A stretch of DNA of 28,697 nucleotides from NCBI GenBank assembly GCA_036960405.1, contig JBALWS010000050.1, positions 1-28,697 on the forward strand, read 5' to 3'. Origin of the DNA: Motiliproteus sp036960405 (lineage in GTDB: Bacteria; Pseudomonadota; Gammaproteobacteria; Pseudomonadales; Balneatricaceae). The notes beneath the pieces are model-generated. The model worked only from the letters and a program-made list of their open reading frames with translations. It did no database searches and had not been told where the DNA came from. Numbering within the stretch: position 1 is the first letter of the stretch; the number at the start of each line of letters is the position of its first letter. Positions 8,468 through 17,162 of this stretch are shown piece by piece. The translations under genes and the position numbers were made by a program.

Positions 8468-8530
8468 ATACTAAGTTAGTTGAGGCTTGGGTGTGAGCAT
8501 ATCCAAGCGTTTTGTCAGGCAGAGGGCTGC

Positions 8531-10402
8531 ATGCTTCAGAATCTGAGAGAGAGTTCCCAAGGGATTATCGCCAAGATAATTGTCGGCTTTATCATCGTTA
8601 CGTTTGCCTTGTGGGGCGTCGACTCTCTGGTGGGGCTGGCTTCTGATCCCGGCGCTCCGGTGACGGTTAATGGTGTCGATATCAGCGAAGCTGAAATCCA
8701 GAATGCGATTGAAATGCAACGTCGTCAGTTGATTTCACAGATGGGTGAAAACCTTGATCCCTCTATGCTCGAAGATAATATCTTGCGTGGCATGGTCGTC
8801 GAGGGTTTGATCGAGCAATCGTTACTGCTGCAATCTGCTAAGCAGCAGGGCTTATCGGTCAGCACCCAAACGATGGATCAGATCATTCTTAATACCCGTG
8901 AGTTTCAGGTTGAGGGTCGCTTTGATCGTGAGCAGTTCAATGCCATGCTACGTAACGCGGGCTTGTCTCCGATGATGTATCGAGACCTGCTGCGTAAAGA
9001 GTTGTTAATGGGGCAGGAGCAGAGCGCTATCGCTGCGACCGCCTTTACGTTGGCTGATGAGGCGAAACAGATCGCAGCGATTGACCGGCAGACCCGTGAT
9101 ATCCAGTTTCAGTTAGTGAAATTGGCGGATGTGGTTGACGAGGTTGCGATCAGCGATGCGGAGGTGGCCGAGTATTATCAGAGTAATCAAGCCGGTTTTA
9201 TGTCTCCCGAGCAGGTATCGCTGGATTATATTGAATTGAATCGCACTGATCTGACGGCTGATGTGGCGATTGATGAAGCCGAGCTTCAGACCCAGTTCGA
9301 ACAGCTGTTGGCTGATTTTGAAGGGCAGGAAGCCCGCGATGCGGCTCATATCCTGATTGCCATCAGCGATGAGCGTGATGCAGCACAGGCTAAAACCGAG
9401 GCTGAGGCGCTCTACCAACAGATTAATCAGGGTGGCGATTTTGTCGCACTGGCCAAGCAACACTCTGATGACACGGGTTCCGCAGTCGATGGTGGTGCGC
9501 TGGGTATGGTTGAGCAAGGGGTGATGGTTGCTGCCTTTGAAGAAGCCCTGTTTGCGATGCAGTCAGGCGAGGTGTCGGCACCGGTTGAAACCGAGTTTGG
9601 CTATCACCTGATCAAGCTAAACAGCATCGAAAAGGCGCCACCACCAAGCTTTGACGATGTCCGGTTTGAACTTGAAATCGCTCAGCGAGAGCGTTTGTCA
9701 GAAGCGCGTTTTGTTGAGTTGTCTGAACAGTTGGCGGATCTGAGCTTTTCAGCTTCGGACCTGCAAGAGCCTTCAGAGCAGCTACAGCTAGCGATCAAGA
9801 GTACCGCGCTGTTTGGTCGTGAAGGCGGCGAAGATTCGTTCAGCAGCCATCCTAGGGTGCTTAAAGCGGCGTATTCTGACGATGTGCTGAGCCAAGGCCA
9901 CAATTCTGAATTGATTGAGCTGGATCGCGACCGGGTCGCGGTGATTCGAATGAAGCAACACCAGTCGGCTCAAGCGCAGCAGCTCACGCAAGTGAGCGAT
10001 CAGATCGTTGCACTGCTTAAGCAGCAAAAAGCCGAACAGCTGGTGATGGATCGGGCCGAGGTTATCTTGGCTGAAGCGAAAAACCTCGCTGCAGAACAAC
10101 TAAAGACGGCTCCTTGGCAGCAGCAGGCAAAGGTGGCGCGGTCTGAATCCTCGCTTGATGCAGAGCAGGTTAAGGCGCTGTTTAAGATGGCCAAGCCTGC
10201 AGAGGGGGAGATTAGCTGGGAAGTGGTCAAGCTGACCGACGGCAGTGCTGCGGTTGTGGGACTCAGTGCGGTTCATCTTGGTGCCGAAATGGAGCAACCT
10301 GCATTGCTGGCAATGTCGGGCTACCTGGCTAACCGTAAGGGCCAAGCCGACTATGCTGCGGTGATACAAAATTTGAAATCGACTGCCGACGTAGAGCGCT
10401 GA
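8531..10402 (+). CDS. ppiD: Periplasmic folding chaperone PpiD (SurA-N / parvulin family)
   Basis: PpiD is anchored in the inner membrane near the Sec translocon and helps newly exported proteins fold. The 623-aa product has a single N-terminal transmembrane helix (about 12-30, IIAKIIVGFIIVTFALWG), a SurA-N-like chaperone region, a central parvulin-type domain (about 268-363, DAAHILIA to EFGYHLIKLN) and a helical C-terminal part. Its length equals that of E. coli PpiD. I chose the ATG at 8531 with AGAGGG upstream; upstream in-frame codons would add 17 residues before the membrane anchor that do not fit. In E. coli the parvulin domain is catalytically inert; activity here cannot be judged. It follows the lon-hupB pair and ends at its own terminator. 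Confidence 0.92.
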   Translation: MLQNLRESSQGIIAKIIVGFIIVTFALWGVDSLVGLASDPGAPVTVNGVDISEAEIQNAIEMQRRQLISQMGENLDPSMLEDNILRGMVVEGLIEQSLLLQSAKQQGLSVSTQTMDQIILNTREFQVEGRFDREQFNAMLRNAGLSPMMYRDLLRKELLMGQEQSAIAATAFTLADEAKQIAAIDRQTRDIQFQLVKLADVVDEVAISDAEVAEYYQSNQAGFMSPEQVSLDYIELNRTDLTADVAIDEAELQTQFEQLLADFEGQEARDAAHILIAISDERDAAQAKTEAEALYQQINQGGDFVALAKQHSDDTGSAVDGGALGMVEQGVMVAAFEEALFAMQSGEVSAPVETEFGYHLIKLNSIEKAPPPSFDDVRFELEIAQRERLSEARFVELSEQLADLSFSASDLQEPSEQLQLAIKSTALFGREGGEDSFSSHPRVLKAAYSDDVLSQGHNSELIELDRDRVAVIRMKQHQSAQAQQLTQVSDQIVALLKQQKAEQLVMDRAEVILAEAKNLAAEQLKTAPWQQQAKVARSESSLDAEQVKALFKMAKPAEGEISWEVVKLTDGSAAVVGLSAVHLGAEMEQPALLAMSGYLANRKGQADYAAVIQNLKSTADVER

Positions 10403-10420
10403 TCGTTAGCGTTGATTGCC

Positions 10421-10444
10421 AGGGAGCCTTAGGGCTCCCTTTTT
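10421..10444 (+). terminator. Rho-independent terminator after ppiD
   Basis: A perfect 8-bp stem AGGGAGCC/GGCTCCCT with loop TTAG is followed by a T-run. It separates ppiD from ruvC. Confidence 0.88.
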
Positions 10445-10485
10445 GATTGGGCTGGTTAAGTTTTTGTTGTCTGTGGGGTTTCACA

Positions 10486-10998
10486 ATGAGTCTGATTCTT
10501 GGTATTGACCCTGGGTCGCGTATCACCGGTTTTGGGGTGATCAACGTGGTCGGATCGCACCAGGAATACGTTGCTAGCGGCTGTATCCGGATCAAGGGTG
10601 ATCATCTGCCCGATCGACTGCAGCAGATCTACGAAGGTGTGGTTGAGGTGATTACGCTCTACACCCCTCAAGAGATGGCCATCGAACAGGTGTTTATGGC
10701 TAAGAATGCCGACTCGGCCCTCAAGCTTGGCCAAGCTCGTGGTGCCGCGATCGTCGCAGGGGCTACTCAGGGGCTATCGGTTGCTGAGTATGCAGCGCGA
10801 GCGGTGAAGTTGGCCGTAGTAGGCAAGGGATCGGCCGAAAAAGCTCAAGTACAGCATATGGTCAGTTCTATTTTGAAACTGCCAGGCTTGCCCCAGGCCG
10901 ATGCCGCCGATGCGTTGGCCATCGCTTTATGCCACGCCTATACCCGTCAGGGACAGATTCGCTATGCCGGTAACGGGCGTCGGACTCGGCTGACCTAA
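10486..10998 (+). CDS. ruvC: Holliday junction endonuclease RuvC
   Basis: RuvC is a dimeric nuclease that resolves Holliday junctions by symmetric nicking, acting with RuvAB. The 170-aa protein retains the four acidic metal-binding residues of the RNase H-like fold: Asp8 (GIDPGS), Glu67 (AIEQVF), Asp139 and Asp142 (DAADALA). I chose the ATG at 10486 (MSLILGIDPG); the upstream in-frame start would add 13 unrelated residues. ruvA follows 32 bases later and ruvB after that, so the full ruvCAB resolution module is present and likely co-transcribed. Confidence 0.97.
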   Translation: MSLILGIDPGSRITGFGVINVVGSHQEYVASGCIRIKGDHLPDRLQQIYEGVVEVITLYTPQEMAIEQVFMAKNADSALKLGQARGAAIVAGATQGLSVAEYAARAVKLAVVGKGSAEKAQVQHMVSSILKLPGLPQADAADALAIALCHAYTRQGQIRYAGNGRRTRLT

Positions 10999-11030
10999 AT
11001 ACGTAATGTTGATCGCTAGGAGAATGGCTG

Positions 11031-11639
11031 ATGATCGGTAGACTCAAGGGTACCTTGGTGGAGAAACAACCGCCGCAACTGATGATCGATGTTCAGGGGG
11101 TCGGTTACGAAGTAGAAGCGCCGATGAGCACGATTTTTCGCTTACCCGAGCTGGGGCAGATTGTTGAGTTGCATACCCATTTTGTCGTCCGCGAAGATGC
11201 GCAACTGCTGTTTGGATTTTCCAGCAAGGACGAGCGGGCGCTGTTCAGAACGTTGATTAAGGTTAGCGGTGTCGGTCCCAAGATGGCGATCGCCATACTC
11301 TCGGGAATTGGCGCCGATGACTTTGCTCGTTGCGTTAATCAAGACGATAGTGCCGCCTTGGTTAAAATTCCGGGAGTGGGCAAAAAAACTGCCGAGCGCT
11401 TGGTGGTTGAGATGCGCGATAAGATGCGCGACTGGTTGCCGCTAGATAATAGTTTTGAATTGACCGGCGATTCGGTGGCGGCTGCCAGTGATGGTGCGGT
11501 ACACGAAGCCGAAAGCGCGTTGATTGCACTGGGTTATAAGCCAACTCAAGCCTCTAAAGCAGTGGCTCAAGCCCGTAAGAAACTCGGTTCGGGTAGTGCT
11601 GAGGAGCTGATTCGTCAGTCACTCAAGAGTATGGTTTAA
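11031..11639 (+). CDS. ruvA: Holliday junction branch migration subunit RuvA
   Basis: RuvA tetramers clamp the four-way junction and recruit the RuvB motor. The 202-aa product shows the N-terminal OB-fold domain beginning MIGRLKGTLVEKQPPQLMID, tandem helix-hairpin-helix motifs (VSGVGPKMAIAIL and IPGVGKKTAERL) for DNA backbone contact, a flexible acidic linker, and the C-terminal three-helix domain (EAESALIALGYK onward) that contacts RuvB. AGGAG (11018-11022) precedes the ATG. It lies between ruvC and ruvB. Confidence 0.97.
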   Translation: MIGRLKGTLVEKQPPQLMIDVQGVGYEVEAPMSTIFRLPELGQIVELHTHFVVREDAQLLFGFSSKDERALFRTLIKVSGVGPKMAIAILSGIGADDFARCVNQDDSAALVKIPGVGKKTAERLVVEMRDKMRDWLPLDNSFELTGDSVAAASDGAVHEAESALIALGYKPTQASKAVAQARKKLGSGSAEELIRQSLKSMV

Positions 11640-11697
11640 GGCTGCGATAGATTATTATCCAGCCTCTGATCTTGCCGTAACCTAGTTTGAGACCAAC

Positions 11698-12726
11698 ATG
11701 ATTGAAACCGACCGGTTTATCGCCCCCGAGCCCCGTTCTCGAAGCGAAGAGGTACAGGACCGTGCGATCCGTCCCCGTTCTTTGGCCGAGTATGTCGGCC
11801 AACCGGCGGTGTGCGAACAGATGGAGATCTTTATCCCGGCTGCGCGTAATCGCGGCGAAGCGCTCGACCACACGCTGATCTTTGGCCCGCCTGGATTGGG
11901 TAAAACCACCTTGGCGCATATCATCGCTAACGAAATGGATGTTGATATGAAGTCAACATCGGGTCCGGTGTTGGAAAAAGCCGGTGATCTGGCGGCGATG
12001 CTGACCAACCTCGAATCGGGCGATGTGTTGTTTATCGACGAGATCCATCGGCTGAGCCCTGCCGTCGAAGAGGTGCTCTACCCAGCGATGGAAGACTACC
12101 AGCTCGATATTATGATTGGCGAGGGGCCCGCTGCACGTTCGATCAAATTGGACTTGCCTCCTTTTACGCTGGTCGGGGCGACGACTCGAGCGGGTTTGCT
12201 GACCTCACCGCTGCGTGATCGGTTTGGTATTGTTCAGCGACTTGAGTTTTATAGCGTCGATGACCTGGTTAGTATCGTCACGCGCTCAGCCCGACTGGTA
12301 GGGGTCAGTATTGACGAATCCGGCGCGCGCGAGATCGCGCGGCGTTCGCGCGGCACACCGCGTATCGCCAACCGCTTGCTACGGCGTACCCGTGACTTTG
12401 CCGAGGTCAAAGCCGACGGTGATATCACCGGTGATGTGGCCGACCAGGCGTTGGATATGCTCAATGTTGACAGTCACGGTTTTGACCATATGGATCGGCG
12501 CCTGCTGCTGGCGATGATCGAAAAATTCGACGGTGGTCCGGTCGGGATCGATAGCTTAGCGGCCTCGATCAGCGAAGAACGCGATACCATCGAGGATGTG
12601 CTGGAGCCGTTTTTGATTCAGCAGGGTTATATCATGCGTACCCCGCGCGGGCGGGTGCTAACCAAGTTGGCGTATCAACACTTTGGTATGGAATCGTTGC
12701 ACCGGAGTGATAATGACCGAGTGTGA
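11698..12726 (+). CDS. ruvB: Holliday junction branch migration ATPase RuvB
   Basis: RuvB is the hexameric AAA+ motor that pumps DNA through the RuvA-bound junction. The 342-aa protein has Walker A GPPGLGKT at 63-70, Walker B FIDEIH with Asp114 and Glu115, the sensor 1 VGATTRAG, an arginine finger region LTSPLRDRFG, and a C-terminal winged-helix domain (from about 255, ending near GRVLTKLAYQHF). Its last 14 bases overlap the start of ybgC, which implies translational coupling of the DNA-repair and Tol-Pal segments. Confidence 0.98.
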   Translation: MIETDRFIAPEPRSRSEEVQDRAIRPRSLAEYVGQPAVCEQMEIFIPAARNRGEALDHTLIFGPPGLGKTTLAHIIANEMDVDMKSTSGPVLEKAGDLAAMLTNLESGDVLFIDEIHRLSPAVEEVLYPAMEDYQLDIMIGEGPAARSIKLDLPPFTLVGATTRAGLLTSPLRDRFGIVQRLEFYSVDDLVSIVTRSARLVGVSIDESGAREIARRSRGTPRIANRLLRRTRDFAEVKADGDITGDVADQALDMLNVDSHGFDHMDRRLLLAMIEKFDGGPVGIDSLAASISEERDTIEDVLEPFLIQQGYIMRTPRGRVLTKLAYQHFGMESLHRSDNDRV

Positions 12727-13138
12727 AAGCCACCAGTGCCGGTTTAGGGTCTATATCGAAGATACCGATCTGGGTGGGATCGTTTATTACGTCAATTATT
12801 TGAAATTTATGGAGCGGGCACGTACCGAGCTGCTGCGTTCGCTGGGCTACCAACAGCAGGAGTTGAAGCAGCAGGGGGTGTTGTTTGTGGTGCACAGCCT
12901 CAATGCGCGTTACCGTAAACCGGCTCGGCTCGACGATGAACTTCTGGTCCAAACGGTGATCAAACACCAGTCGGCAGCCAGCCTGGTCTTTGATCAACAG
13001 GTCATCCGGGTGGATGATGACAGTTTGCTCTGCAGTGCTGACGTTAAAGTCGCCGCAGTCGAGGCCGACAAACTAAAACCGGTGCAGATCCCTGCACCAT
13101 TAAGCCAACAACTGGCCCGCTACCGGGTCGTGCCCTAA
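12713..13138 (+). CDS. ybgC: Tol-Pal-associated acyl-CoA thioesterase (4-hydroxybenzoyl-CoA thioesterase family)
   Basis: YbgC is a hot-dog-fold thioesterase linked to phospholipid metabolism and invariably near tol genes. The 141-aa product carries the signature YIEDTDLGGIVYYVNYLKF with catalytic Asp19, and the helix ERARTELLRSLGY. I chose the ATG at 12713 (MTECES), which overlaps the ruvB stop by 14 bases; this start matches the family N-terminus better than the in-frame codon at 12683. It is the first gene of the ybgC-tolQRAB-pal-cpoB series. Confidence 0.95.
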   Translation: MTECESHQCRFRVYIEDTDLGGIVYYVNYLKFMERARTELLRSLGYQQQELKQQGVLFVVHSLNARYRKPARLDDELLVQTVIKHQSAASLVFDQQVIRVDDDSLLCSADVKVAAVEADKLKPVQIPAPLSQQLARYRVVP

Positions 13139-13180
13139 GCGCATAGGGCTGAACCAGCGCGTCAATAAGGAGAATTCTGG

Positions 13181-13861
13181 GTGGTAGAAAAAATGTCGCT
13201 GTGGAGTCTGGTGGTCAATGCCAGTCTCGTCGTGCAGTTGGTGATGGTGGTGTTGTTGCTGGCATCGGTGATCTCTTGGGTGATGATTTTCCAACGTCGT
13301 AGCTACTTGAGCGCGTCTCGCCGAACGTTACGCGAGTTTGAAGAGAAGTTCTGGTCGGGTGTCGACCTGAGTGCGCTGTTTCGCGATGTCAATGCCAACC
13401 CTGATCCCAACAGCGCGCTGGAAAATATCTTTCGCGCCGGAATTAAGGAGTTCACCCGTTTGCGACAGCAGACCGATGCTGATCCTGAAGCGGTGATGGA
13501 AGGCGTTCAGCGGGCGATGCGGGTGGCCTTGTCACGCGAAGAGGAAAAGCTCGATACTCATCTGCCTTTTCTGGCTACCGTAGGGTCGATCAGTCCCTAT
13601 ATCGGTTTGTTTGGAACGGTCTGGGGAATTATGAATTCCTTCCGAGGTTTGGCTAATGTCCATCAGGCGACGCTGGCCAGTGTCGCCCCGGGCATCTCCG
13701 AAGCATTGATTGCGACCGCTATCGGTTTGTTCGCTGCGATCCCTGCGGTCATTGCTTACAACCGCTACTCATCTCAGGTTGATACGCTGATGAACGGCTA
13801 TCAGACCTTTGCCGAAGAGTTTTCAAGTATTCTGCACCGTCGTGTCCATGCCACAGGCTGA
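13181..13861 (+). CDS. tolQ: Tol-Pal system inner-membrane motor protein TolQ
   Basis: TolQ is homologous to ExbB/MotA and forms, with TolR, a proton channel that energises TolA during constriction of the outer membrane at division. The 226-aa protein has three transmembrane segments (about 12-36, 131-152 and 171-190), the last two containing the conserved GLFGTVWGIM and EALIATAIGLFAAIPAV motifs. The start is GTG at 13181: AAGGAG (13167-13172) lies eight bases before it but 20 bases before the ATG at 13193, and the extra MVEK matches the short E. coli N-terminal extension. tolR follows after 10 bases. Confidence 0.97.
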   Translation: MVEKMSLWSLVVNASLVVQLVMVVLLLASVISWVMIFQRRSYLSASRRTLREFEEKFWSGVDLSALFRDVNANPDPNSALENIFRAGIKEFTRLRQQTDADPEAVMEGVQRAMRVALSREEEKLDTHLPFLATVGSISPYIGLFGTVWGIMNSFRGLANVHQATLASVAPGISEALIATAIGLFAAIPAVIAYNRYSSQVDTLMNGYQTFAEEFSSILHRRVHATG

Positions 13862-13871
13862 GGGTTGAGGC

Positions 13872-14288
13872 ATGTTTCTGCGTACTAAGCCCAAGCGTAA
13901 GCTCAATGCCGAGATCAACGTCGTTCCCTATATCGATGTGATGATGGTGTTACTGGTAGTGTTTATGATCACCGCACCGATGTTGACTCAGGGGGTTGAT
14001 GTAGAACTGCCTAAGGTCGGTGCTGAGCCGGTCGATAGCCGCGATCAGGAGCCGTTAATCGTCTCTGTCGATGCACAGGGGCAATACTATGTCGATGTCG
14101 GCGGCGATCCGCTTAAGCCTGTCGAGCTTTCGGTGGCGGTTGATCGTGTTGGCAAAATTCTTAGCAGCAATCCGAAGAAAATGGTGCTGGTGCGGGGCGA
14201 CCGTAAAGTTACCTACGACAAAGTGATTGAGTTGATGGCGGCGTTGCAAGGTGCCGGAGCTCCCAGTGTAGGGTTGGTAACCGAGTAG
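13872..14288 (+). CDS. tolR: Tol-Pal system protein TolR
   Basis: TolR, an ExbD relative, sits in the inner membrane with a periplasmic domain and completes the TolQR proton channel. The 138-aa product has a basic N-terminus, one transmembrane helix (about 19-38) with the conserved channel aspartate Asp22 (VPYIDVMMVLL), and a periplasmic domain ending near the C-terminus. The motif APMLTQGVDVELPK follows the helix. It lies 10 bases after tolQ and 2 bases before tolA. Confidence 0.97.
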   Translation: MFLRTKPKRKLNAEINVVPYIDVMMVLLVVFMITAPMLTQGVDVELPKVGAEPVDSRDQEPLIVSVDAQGQYYVDVGGDPLKPVELSVAVDRVGKILSSNPKKMVLVRGDRKVTYDKVIELMAALQGAGAPSVGLVTE

Positions 14289-14290
14289 CG

Positions 14291-15187
14291 ATGAACTCCG
14301 GCCTAAAGAGCTATATCCTGCCTACTTTGCTGGCTCTGTTGTTACACGGGGCGGTGGTGGTGTTGACTGCCTCGACCTGGTTTGAGAGCAGCAGTGACCG
14401 TCATCGGATAGTGCCGCAGCATATAAAGGCTGAGCTGGTTGACCTGCGCGCTCAGACAAAATCGAAACAGAAAGCTGAGCAGGATGCCAAGCGTAAGACG
14501 GATGCGAAAAAGCGCGCGGATGCCAAGAAGAGGGCAAATAAAAAGAAAGCCGATACCAAGAAGAAGGCTGATAAAAAGAAAGTCGATGCCAAGCGAAAAG
14601 CGGCGCAGCGTAAAAAGGTAGAACAGCAGCGCGCAGCTGATGCTAAGCGCAAAAAAGCGGCGAAACAGAAGGCTGACGCTGAACGTTTAGCGTTGGCTAA
14701 GAAGAAAACTGAACAGAAGAAAGCGGAACAAAAGCGTCAAACCGATGCCAAACGCAAGGCTGAGCAGGCAGAGCTGGAGCGGCAACAGGAGCAAAGAGAG
14801 CAGCAAGAACGCGAGCTCGCCGAGCAACTGTTGCGTCAACAGCAGGCGCAGGTTGAGGCGGAGCAAGCTTGGGTGGCTCAGGCCGAGCAATTGGTCGCTT
14901 CTGCGGTAGATGTTATCCGAGCTGGTGTGCAGTCGCAGTGGCGTATTCCTCCCTCGGCCCGCAACGGGATGGTGGTCGGCGTGCGTATTAGACTGTTACC
15001 GACAGGCGAGGTGGATGATGCGAATGTGACCCAGGCTAGTGGTGATGAGGCGTTTGATCGTAGTGCTGTAAATGCGGTGCTTAAGGCGGAACGTTTTCCT
15101 GAGCTACAGGGGATTGATCCCGTCGTATTTGATCGATATTTAAGGCAAGTTGTTTTGGAGTTTCGACCGGAAGATTTGCGTCGCTAA
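14291..15187 (+). CDS. tolA: Tol-Pal system protein TolA
   Basis: TolA spans the periplasm from TolQR to Pal/TolB and is the entry receptor for group A colicins and filamentous phages in relatives. The 298-aa protein has a single N-terminal transmembrane helix (about 8-28), a long Lys/Ala/Glu/Gln-rich helical stalk (about 55-200) built of near-repeats such as AKKRADAKKRA, and a C-terminal TonB-like domain (about 205-298, beginning near VDVIRAGVQSQWRIP). The stalk is lower complexity than surrounding genes. The start lies two bases after the tolR stop. Confidence 0.95.
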   Translation: MNSGLKSYILPTLLALLLHGAVVVLTASTWFESSSDRHRIVPQHIKAELVDLRAQTKSKQKAEQDAKRKTDAKKRADAKKRANKKKADTKKKADKKKVDAKRKAAQRKKVEQQRAADAKRKKAAKQKADAERLALAKKKTEQKKAEQKRQTDAKRKAEQAELERQQEQREQQERELAEQLLRQQQAQVEAEQAWVAQAEQLVASAVDVIRAGVQSQWRIPPSARNGMVVGVRIRLLPTGEVDDANVTQASGDEAFDRSAVNAVLKAERFPELQGIDPVVFDRYLRQVVLEFRPEDLRR

Positions 15188-15191
15188 ATAA

Positions 15192-15221
15192 TTGATTAGT
15201 AGTGGCTATTGAAGATATAAA
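15192..15221 (+). promoter_or_regulatory. Candidate internal promoter for tolB-pal-cpoB
   Basis: TTGATT (15192-15197), 18 bases and TATAAA (15216-15221) lie in the tolA-tolB gap. The predicted start would leave a very short leader with the GGGGA ribosome site almost at its 5' end, which weakens the call. E. coli has a comparable internal promoter in its tol cluster. Confidence 0.4.
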
Positions 15222-15241
15222 GATATGGGGATTTGGAACAG

Positions 15242-16528
15242 ATGATACGCCTTGGTTGCCTGTTGTTAGTGTTGCTATCGTCGCTCGCCCGAGCGGAGTT
15301 GACCATTGAGATCACCCAAGGGGTTGATCAGCCCGTGCCTATCGCGGTGGTGCCTTTTAGTTGGCAGCAATCTCAATCGCTACCCGAAGATGTTGCGGGG
15401 ATCATCGCGTCAGATCTGTACCGCAGTGGTTTGTTTGCGCTGATGCCGCGTAATAATATGCTCAGTTTTCCCAGCCAATCCAGCGAGGTGTATTACCGAG
15501 ACTGGCGCTTGGCCAATCAAGAATACTTGCTGGTTGGCAAAGTGGAGCCGCGTCCGAATAATCAGTTCAAGATTCAATATGAGCTTTACGATGTGGTGAA
15601 AGAGCAGCGGTTGCTGGCCGAGCATATCACCGGCAGTGCCAAGCAGCTGCGGCGGATGTCTCATCGTGTTGCCGATGCCATCTATCAAAAACTGACCGGT
15701 ATTCCCGGCGCTTTTGCGACCCAGATCGTGTATGTCAGTGCTAAGCGTTTGAGTCAGGAAAACTACGATTATCGGTTAGAGCTGGCCGATGCCGATGGCG
15801 CTAATCAGCGAACGATAATGGAATCGAAACAACCAATCCTGTCGCCTTCCTGGTCGCGTGACGGCAAAAACCTGGCTTATGTGTCATTTGAAACAGGCCG
15901 GCCCGCGGTCTATATCCAGAATTTGGAAACCGGTGTTAGACAGCAGATGACCAACTTTAGGGGGCTTAACGGTGCGCCTTCCTGGTCGCCTGACGGTAAG
16001 CGGTTGGCTTTGACTCTGTCTAAAGACGGTAATCCCGAAATCTATACCTTGGATATCGCCAGCCGTAAATTGAATCGAATAACCCGCCACTATGGCATCG
16101 ATACCGAACCAACCTGGTCAGCGGATGGGAAGGCGATTATTTTTACCTCTAACCGAGGTGGTAAGCCGCAGATCTATCAAAAGGAGCTTGCTTCAGGCTG
16201 GATCGAGCGGCTGACGTTTGAGGGCGATTACAACGCCAAGGCTCACTTGACTCATGATGGCCGCCACTTGGTGATGGTGCATCGTAATAATGGCGTGTTC
16301 CATATCGCGGTGCAGGATCTCAAAACCGGTCGCCTGGATATATTGACTCAAACATATCTGGATGAGTCGCCGAGTATCGCGCCCAACGGTAGTATCGTGA
16401 TCTATGCTACCCAGATCGATTCAAAGGAAGTGTTGGCGGCGGTGTCGCTTGATGGCCAGGTGAAATTCATACTTCCTTCTAAACAGGGCAATGTCCGCGA
16501 GCCTTCATGGTCTCCTTACTTGCATTAA
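15242..16528 (+). CDS. tolB: Tol-Pal system beta-propeller protein TolB
   Basis: TolB is a periplasmic protein that binds Pal and is released by TolA, controlling Pal mobility. The 428-aa product begins with a signal peptide (MIRLGCLLLVLLSSLARA), followed by an N-terminal alpha/beta domain and a six-bladed propeller whose repeats read SPSWSRDGKNLAYVS, APSWSPDGKRLALTL and EPTWSADGKAIIFTS. I chose the ATG at 15242 because GGGGA (15227-15231) is correctly spaced from it, while the in-frame TTG at 15233 is too close. The short EL-rich segment after the signal peptide fits the Pal/TolA-binding N-terminus. Confidence 0.97.
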   Translation: MIRLGCLLLVLLSSLARAELTIEITQGVDQPVPIAVVPFSWQQSQSLPEDVAGIIASDLYRSGLFALMPRNNMLSFPSQSSEVYYRDWRLANQEYLLVGKVEPRPNNQFKIQYELYDVVKEQRLLAEHITGSAKQLRRMSHRVADAIYQKLTGIPGAFATQIVYVSAKRLSQENYDYRLELADADGANQRTIMESKQPILSPSWSRDGKNLAYVSFETGRPAVYIQNLETGVRQQMTNFRGLNGAPSWSPDGKRLALTLSKDGNPEIYTLDIASRKLNRITRHYGIDTEPTWSADGKAIIFTSNRGGKPQIYQKELASGWIERLTFEGDYNAKAHLTHDGRHLVMVHRNNGVFHIAVQDLKTGRLDILTQTYLDESPSIAPNGSIVIYATQIDSKEVLAAVSLDGQVKFILPSKQGNVREPSWSPYLH

Positions 16529-16589
16529 ATCAATCTAAGCATTACCTTAGGCCAAAATCATTTTTGGTAAAAATAACTAGGAGCTCATA

Positions 16590-17159
16590 ATGCGCGTTGG
16601 AAATTTCAGCAAGGCAGTCGCTGTGGCCGCTACGGTCGTTTGGATGACCGGTTGTAGCTCAACCAGTACTTCCACAGACAGCACAGACAGCACTGACACG
16701 ATGGATCAGCCAAGCACTCAACCACAAGCCCCTGCAAGCACTGCCGGTACAGGTTCCGACGGTAGTATGCAAAGTGGTCAGATGTCTAGCGGTGACATGG
16801 CGAATGACGCTGCAAGCGCTATCGAAGGTTTACAGACCGTATTCTATTTTGATTTCGACAAAGCCGTCATCAAAGCCGATGCCTTTGAAAGCCTGAACGC
16901 TCATGCTAAGTACCTGTCCGCTAATTCTAATGCCCGTCTAGTATTGGAAGGCCATGCCGACGAGCGTGGCACTCGTGAATACAACATGGCATTGGGTGAA
17001 CGTCGTGCTAAAGCAGTAAACCGCTTCTTAACCGTACAGGGTGCTGGCAGCAATCAGATCGAAGTCGTGAGCTACGGCGAAGAGCGTCCAGCGATGATGG
17101 GTCATGACGAGAGCTCTTGGGGGCAAAATCGTCGCGTTGAGCTTAAATACAGCCGTTAA
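16590..17159 (+). CDS. pal: Peptidoglycan-associated lipoprotein Pal
   Basis: Pal anchors the outer membrane to peptidoglycan by binding meso-diaminopimelate through its OmpA-like domain. The 189-aa product has a lipoprotein signal with lipobox MTGC and lipidated Cys22, a Ser/Thr/Asp-rich linker (about 23-75), and the OmpA C-like domain (about 85-189) with VLEGHADERGTREYNMALGE and the helix RRAKAVNRFL. AGGAG precedes the ATG. A small hairpin CCAAAA/TTTTGG lies in the 61-base gap after tolB. cpoB follows after only 3 bases. Confidence 0.97.
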   Translation: MRVGNFSKAVAVAATVVWMTGCSSTSTSTDSTDSTDTMDQPSTQPQAPASTAGTGSDGSMQSGQMSSGDMANDAASAIEGLQTVFYFDFDKAVIKADAFESLNAHAKYLSANSNARLVLEGHADERGTREYNMALGERRAKAVNRFLTVQGAGSNQIEVVSYGEERPAMMGHDESSWGQNRRVELKYSR

Positions 17160-17162
17160 ATT

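Noticed and set aside
14440..14880. DNA tandem repeat or foreign insertion in tolA
   Set aside because: The Lys/Ala-rich periodic sequence is the normal helical stalk of TolA.
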